Shown here: piece after piece, positions 58,656-64,000 of the stretch
Layout of the letters: each line of letters opens with the position of its first letter
Numbering within the stretch: position 1 is the stretch's first letter
Assembly (NCBI GenBank): GCA_949592205.1
Contig: CATIUR010000003.1
Span: forward strand, 73,374,501-73,438,500
DNA length: 64,000 nucleotides
Direction: 5' to 3'
DNA from: Helichrysum umbraculigerum
Lineage: Eukaryota; Streptophyta; Magnoliopsida; Asterales; Asteraceae
Notes under the pieces: model-generated
Database searches by the model: none
What the model was told of the DNA's origin: nothing
Seen by the model: the letters and a program-made list of their open reading frames with translations, nothing else
Program-made: the position numbers and the translations under genes

Positions 58656-58861
58656 AAAGGTTATTGGAGGGAACCTTTAACCCCGGATCCGTAGATCCAC
58701 GGAGCCCCACCCGCAAGAGGCAACCCGTCCGGCTAAACACCTGGCCCCAGTGACCCCACACACGGAGCATAGGATTTTTTGTACTCCCAGAGGCTTGAAC
58801 CCGGGTGGGGCGTGGGGATTTGCGGCGGCGGTACCACTGAGGCAAAGCCCCATTGGTAAAA
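58656..58861 (-). mobile_element. tRNA-derived SINE with 13-bp target duplication
   Basis: ATATATAGTAAAA occurs at 58643-58655 and 58862-58874 on the two sides of a 206-bp GC-rich insert. Read on the minus strand, it has an A-box-like TGCCTCAGTGG near its 5' end and a B-box-like GGGTTCAAGCC about 40 bp later, and it ends in a T-rich tail (CCTTTTTT). No ORF. These are the marks of an RNA polymerase III-driven plant SINE. Confidence 0.88.
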
Positions 58862-59925
58862 ATATATAGTAAAAGGAGATTTCAGTACATATTAATATTG
58901 AAATGTTTACAACATTTAAAGCTTTACATAGCTCGAGTTTAAATAAAAGGAGATTTCAGTACATAAGTACTTGTACAAAATATACTAATGCAAGAAAATC
59001 TCAAACGTCTGCATGCTGACTCGAGCTAAAAGTCTTGAAGTAGAAGCAACCTACTGCTTGGTACCTGCGATACATGCTAAATGGGTCAGCTAAAGCTGGT
59101 GAGCTCACAGGTTTGAAATCAAGTAATATAGTATGAACCGCAAGATTTAATAATGATTTGCATCCAGCAAATGAAATGATAGTAATCGTGTATACAGCCA
59201 TGAGCACATAGTTGAGCTTAACTCGAGGGCCGGGTCCCCTATAGAGAATTCCGGGCGAGGTGCCTCCACGAATGCCTAATCAACATTCGTCTTCCCAAAT
59301 ATTAGTACGTCCGTTTACCCGGTTAGTGCTTGCTAACCCGAACGAGGAGGGTCAATCCTATATGGTACCATATACTAATATTCACGCTACAACGTATTAA
59401 CAACTATGCTGACGGAGGACTTTAAATGATTAGTTGTGAAAAACTCATGTAGTATATGAAATGTTTGTACTTGCGTTCACATGTTAAAATGAGCAATGTA
59501 TCACACCCCTGAGTAAAACAGTAAAAAGAGGGGCTATGAGACTCACATGAGTCTTGTGAGTTTAACTTAATAAACTTGAGTTGATTAGCCGAGTATAAAG
59601 TCCAAAGACTTGTAACCCGAGGGTGTCCACGACACGCGATGGTTATAAACATGATTGGGTATCTCAAAAGATCACCCTTGTAGTTGTTACACAACTATAT
59701 ATATGTCCAAATTACTACGATTTGGTTGATTTGTTAAGTGTTTGAAAACGTGTACGGCCCGTTGGTGATGGATTTGAAATAATAACTTTAAGTATTATCA
59801 TCATGTTATTGGTGTTTTGCACTTACAAGTGTGTTCCAATGTGTTTTATAAGTCGTATCGTATAAGTGTTTGAGGTTATATAGGTTCGACACTTAGTGAA
59901 ATTTTAGTTTGAAAACCTGCTGTTT

Positions 59926-60205
59926 TATGCGACACAATCGTGCGACACAAAATTTTGTCATGCGACACAAGGGTTGTGTCGCATAGAAATGCGACACAAT
60001 ACCTATACGACACAATGGTTGTGTCGTATAGATTCGAGATGCTGATTCAACAGCGACATAGTGATTGTGTCGTATGAAAAATATGACATAAGATGCGACA
60101 CAACGTTGTGTCGTAAAGGGTACGACACAAAAGGATTTATACGACACAGGATACGACATAACAGGCAAAATACGACACTACATGCGACACAAGGCTTGTG
60201 TCGCA
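59926..60205. repeat. GCGACACAA / TTGTGTCGC inverted-motif cluster in LTR
   Basis: About fifteen copies of (T/A)(G/A)CGACACAA or its complement alternate over 280 bp, for example TGCGACACAAGGGTTGTGTCGCA with perfect 10-bp arms. It holds the same place in the LTR as the clusters at 925, 17268 and 38174. Confidence 0.92.
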
Positions 60206-61072
60206 TTGAAGAACATCAGCCCAGAAAGTTTCGACTGCCGAGATTTTTCCGGCCAAAACCCAATTTAAACTCGTTTTTAAGCTATAAAACCGTGTTCTAC
60301 TCTTTGTAATGGACATATATAAGTTATATAAACACTAACAAGTGAAAATACAAAGAATCGAGAGTTTTCGGGATTTTGTCGGAAACTTACAAAGTGGCGA
60401 AATGGAAATCCGGAAAGATAGAAGTGTAGATCGTTGCGAGGTGGTCGTGAATCTCTAAAAATCTTGGTGATCCGAGTGCGTATAAGGGTGTTATTTGGCG
60501 ATTTTTTTAGTGAATGTGGTGGTTTGGTGATTTTGTAGAAATGAGAGAAAAAGAGAGTAAGAGAGAGAAAGATAAGAAATAAATGAGGAAAGAAGAGAAG
60601 GGAGGTGGAGGTTATCCTCCACTTTTCAGTTTTCGCCTCGCGCTCTGCGTGGTGTTCGTTTTCTCCGTCATTTAACGTTTTAATAATTTAATTAAATTGT
60701 TTTACCAATTATCTAATAATTTAAAGATTTAAAATGTGATTTAAATAATTTGCGTATTTTGTTGTTAATTTGGTAAGTTTCAATTGTACGAAGCGGGACA
60801 ACTTTGAGAATAAAATTTAAATAGTAGTTTGGACCCAGTAATGTTTTCAGATAATGTTTTATACTTAAATATAAATTGTGTCACCAACGTCCATATTTAT
60901 GGAACCAAAATACATTCGATTTAAATTGCGTACGATTTAATCAAATCGCATTTTCGTATATATTCAACGATATATATATTTCGATACATAAATTAGCCTA
61001 ACACAGAACTAATTACATGTATTAACATATGATTAGGCACTAATTATTAGTCCTAATTTGGCGGGTGTTACA

Positions 61073-61092
61073 TTCTCCCACTGTTAGGAGAA
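61073..61092 (-). promoter_or_regulatory. Polypurine tract of right-hand element
   Basis: The minus strand reads AACAGTGGGAGAA directly before the LTR start TGTAACACCC. Confidence 0.85.
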
Positions 61093-61106
61093 TTTCGTCC
61101 CGAAAT

Positions 61107-63408
61107 TTAGCTCGAGGTCGTGATTGATGTAGAATCGGTGAATAGCTGAGGATACTTGAGTCGCATTTGGTCTTCCCATTCCCAAGTGAATTCCGGACCG
61201 CGCCTCGAATTCCATCTGACCTTGACGATGGGAATACGACTTTGTTTTAGTTGTTTGACCTCACGGTCCATGATTTCGGCAGGTTCCTCAACGAAATGAA
61301 GTTTGTCGTCAACACGAATTTCATCGAGTGGGATAATTAGCGTCTCATCAGACAGACATTTCTTCAAGTTAGAAATGTGAAAAGTAGGGTGCACGCTGCT
61401 GAGTTCGGATGGCAGCTGCAATCGATAAGCTACGGGGCCAATCCGTTCGAGGATCTCAAAAGGCCCGATGTACCTGGGATTTAACTTCCCGAGTTTGCCA
61501 AAACGGATGACGCCTTTCCAAGGCGATACTTTTAAGAGTACTTGATCCCCAACTTGGAACTCGAGTGGTTTGCGTCTCACGTCAGCATAACTTTTCTGAC
61601 GATCACGTGCGGCTTTGAGTCTGTTTTGGATTTCCACAATTTTCTCAGTGGTGGCGTGTATGAGTTCAGGACCAGTGAGTTGACTATCTCCCACTTCAGT
61701 CCAACAGATCGGTGATCAGCACTTACGACCGTACAGTGCCTCAAAAGGTGCAGCCTTAATGCTGGCGTGATAGCTGTTATTGTACGAGAATTCGCACAAC
61801 GGTAGATGTCTTTCCCAGTTTGTACCGAAATCAACTACGCAGGCGCGTAGCATATCTTCCAGTGTCTGAATGGTTCGTTCACTTTGGCCATCGGTTTGAG
61901 GATGGTACGCGGTGCTCATATCGAGACGAGTACCCAATGCTTTTTGAAGTGACTGCCAAAAGTGAGAAGTGAAGCGGGCATCTCTGTCGGAGATGATCGA
62001 GATTGGAACACCGTGTTGAGAAACAATTTATTTGATGTAGATTTGTGCAAGGCGCTCCATTTTATCGTTTTCCTTGATTGCCAGGAAATGAACAGATTTG
62101 GTGAGACGATCGACGATCACCCAAATGGTATCGCAACCGCTCGACAACTTTGGTAGTTTGGTTATGAAATCCATGGCAATTTGTTCCCATTTCCATTCAG
62201 GGATTTCAGGTTGTTGGAGTAAACCAGGAGGTTTCTGATGTTCGGTTTTGACTTTCGAGCAAGTAAGACACTTGCTGACATAAGTGGCAATTTCGGCTTT
62301 CATATTTGGCCACCAATAAAATTCCTTGATGCCGTGGTACATCTTATCGGATCCTGGATGGATAGAATATTTGGACTTGTGAGCCTCATCCATCACCAAG
62401 TCTCGTAGGTTTCCAAAATTATGCAACCAGATTCGGTTTGAGAAATACCTAATCCCGTTAGATTTGGTTTCAAATTGTTTGTCAATACCCTGTAAGGCTT
62501 CGTTTTTGATGTTTTCAGGTTTCAGGGCTTCGATCTGAGCGGTATGAATCTGAATGGTAAGATCGTTGTAAATGGTCATACTGAGGGCTCGGACTCGAAG
62601 TGGTTTTCGTCGTTCCTTTCGACTAAGGGCATCGGCTACAACATTAGCCTTCCCTGGATGGTACTTGATCTCGCAATCGTAATTGGTAAGCAACTCGACC
62701 CATCGACGTTGCCTCATATTGAGATCCTTCCGATCGAATATATGTTGGAGACTTTTATGATCGGTAAAGATTGTGCACTTAGTGCTGTAGAGATAATGTC
62801 TCCAGATTTTGAGAGCAAAAACGACAGCTCCAAGTTCGAGATCATGAGTGGTGTAGTTCTTTTCGTGAATTTTCAGCTGTCGAGAGGCATAGGCAATGAC
62901 CTTGTCTCGTTGCATCAGCACACAACCGAGACCTTGGTGGGAAGCATCGCAGTATACCACGAAGTCATCGGTGCCTTCGGGTAAGGATAGAATGGGAGCA
63001 CTGCAAAGCTTTTGTTTCAGAAGTTGGAACGCTGACTCTTGTTTATCGGTCCAATCGAACCTTTTGTCCTTCTGAGTCAGTACCGTGAGTGGTTGAGCTA
63101 TTTTGGAGAAATTTTTGATAAATCGCCGATAGTACCCAGCAAGACCCAAGAATTGACGTACTTCAGTTGCAGTGGTGGGTGCTTGCCAGTCTTTGATGGC
63201 CTCGATTTTTGATGGGTCAACGTGAATTCCCTAACTGTCGATCACGTGACCAAGGAATTGAACGGTTTTTATCCAGAACTCACACTTAGAGAATTTTGCG
63301 TAAAGCTCCTCGTGTCTAAGTAGCTCTAGGATGGTTTTGAGGTGTTGCGCATGTTCTTGCTCGTTGCGCGAGTAAATGAGTATGTCATCGATAAAGACAA
63401 TGACAAAC
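61107..63408 (-). pseudogene. Decayed pol of right-hand Tekay-type element
   Basis: On the minus strand the frame begins inside the RT at the FIDD motif, where another LTR interrupts it at 63409. It runs through RNase H (CDASHQG), integrase (HPGSDKMYHG, WVIVDRLTK) and the chromodomain-like end to a stop at 61107-61109. Three in-frame nonsense codons are visible: TAG at 63231-63233, TAA at 62028-62030 and TGA at 61716-61718. Otherwise the frame is open, so decay is mostly by point mutation. Gag and protease are outside the window or lost. Confidence 0.93.
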
Positions 63409-64000
63409 TATAACACCCCTCTTTCTATTCAATAATATTATATCATTTTACTCGGAAGCGTATGGATTTAAAACATATTTATATACTGTACATTAATATA
63501 ATGTACATAAACAGTTACATGATCCAAACACACCAAATTAAAACTGTTTAGAAACTACATAAGCCGGGGTATTAATTTTTACAAAACTAGGTTTATAACA
63601 AAACCATATCAGAGTTTACAAGTTGTCAAACTTTCCTTGCAAAGCATCCACTTCCTGATTACCCACATAACAAACATAATCTGCAGGAAGTTAAAATGAG
63701 GGATTAGCACGAAGCTAAGTGAATGAATTTATCACACACAATTCAACTTAGCATAACAATCTGTTTACAACAATTAAACGTAAACACATTTCGATTTCAA
63801 TTTCAATGAGGATCGGTGGCTCTGGAGGAATCATAATACCCGGGGATTCTCCAAGAACACTTAACGTCAATCTGTATGGCCAATACAGAATAGACCGATA
63901 ACAATTGGTTATTAAACTCATGCACAGGTCTCAAACACAACAGATGAATCAAAACCTGTGTAATTCACATAATAACCAAAAATCCAACTATACGTTGACC
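63409..64000 (-). repeat. LTR-like fragment of a further element, cut by window end
   Basis: TATAACACCCCTC interrupts the RT codons at 63409 and resembles the TGTAACACCC ends of the other LTRs here. On the minus strand GCTAATCCCTCATTTTAACTT precedes CCTGCAG, similar in place to the AGGTGAGTCTCA...CCCC part of the other LTRs. The rest is AT-rich with no gene. Family and true end are uncertain. Confidence 0.55.

Larger units (their letters stand above)
58571..61072 (-). repeat. 3' LTR of the right-hand Tekay-type element
   Basis: On the minus strand it starts at 61072 TGTAACACCCGCC after the PPT and ends GGGTGTTACA at 58571. It contains GTAAGTTTCCGACAAAA (about 60366-60395), the GCGACACAA cluster (59926-60205), the CACCAACGGGCC block (about 59757-59770) and a mutated ATGTGAGTCTCATAGCCCC block (about 59530-59550). 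A SINE is inserted near its end. Confidence 0.9.

Overview
The window is nuclear DNA of a flowering plant, probably a dicot. It holds two intron-containing plant genes, chromodomain-bearing Ty3/gypsy retrotransposons with long LTRs, a Stowaway MITE, Tourist/Harbinger-like MITEs, a Mutator-like MITE and a tRNA-derived SINE. The species cannot be fixed from the sequence alone.

Layout. 1-6123: a minus-strand Ty3/gypsy element of the long-LTR chromovirus (Tekay/Del) type. Almost all of its interior is deleted and its two LTRs are of different subtypes. It sits inside the 5' LTR of a plus-strand non-autonomous LTR element (6124-11798), which has a tRNA-Asp-like PBS, one stop-interrupted ORF and no pol. 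12111-34150: a head-to-tail array of one Tekay-type element on the minus strand with an exact 7870-bp period (LTR 2690 bp, interior 5180 bp). It has two complete interiors with intact 1477-codon gag-pol ORFs, three full LTRs and one truncated interior. The array is inserted into the pol of an opposite-strand relative (34151-39634), whose 5' half is missing. 40081-42540: a probable solo LTR of another family. 42556-43719: a 107-bp tandem repeat and two decayed LTR ends.

43720-55300 is the genic island. It carries a three-exon CASP-like membrane protein gene (44824-48650) and a conserved uncharacterised plant gene (52148-55098 coding; probably the DUF7795 family). Small DNA transposons lie in their introns and between them. 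55522-58468 is intergenic DNA with MITEs. 58469-63408 is a decayed minus-strand Tekay-type 3' half (LTR plus pol with three nonsense codons) whose LTR received a SINE. 63409 to the end is another LTR-like fragment interrupting that pol.

The most unusual signal is in the LTRs. Four Tekay-type LTR subtypes carry, at the same relative position, a cluster of short CpG-rich palindromes or alternating inverted motifs. The flanks of the cluster are conserved, but the palindrome itself differs in each subtype (GCGACGT/ACGTCGC; AGCGACACT/AGTGTCGCT; GCGACACAA/TTGTGTCGC; GAATCCGCCGGATTC). Two unrelated LTR families in the window have comparable palindrome clusters just upstream of a TATA box. The second notable feature is the near-identical tandem retrotransposon array.
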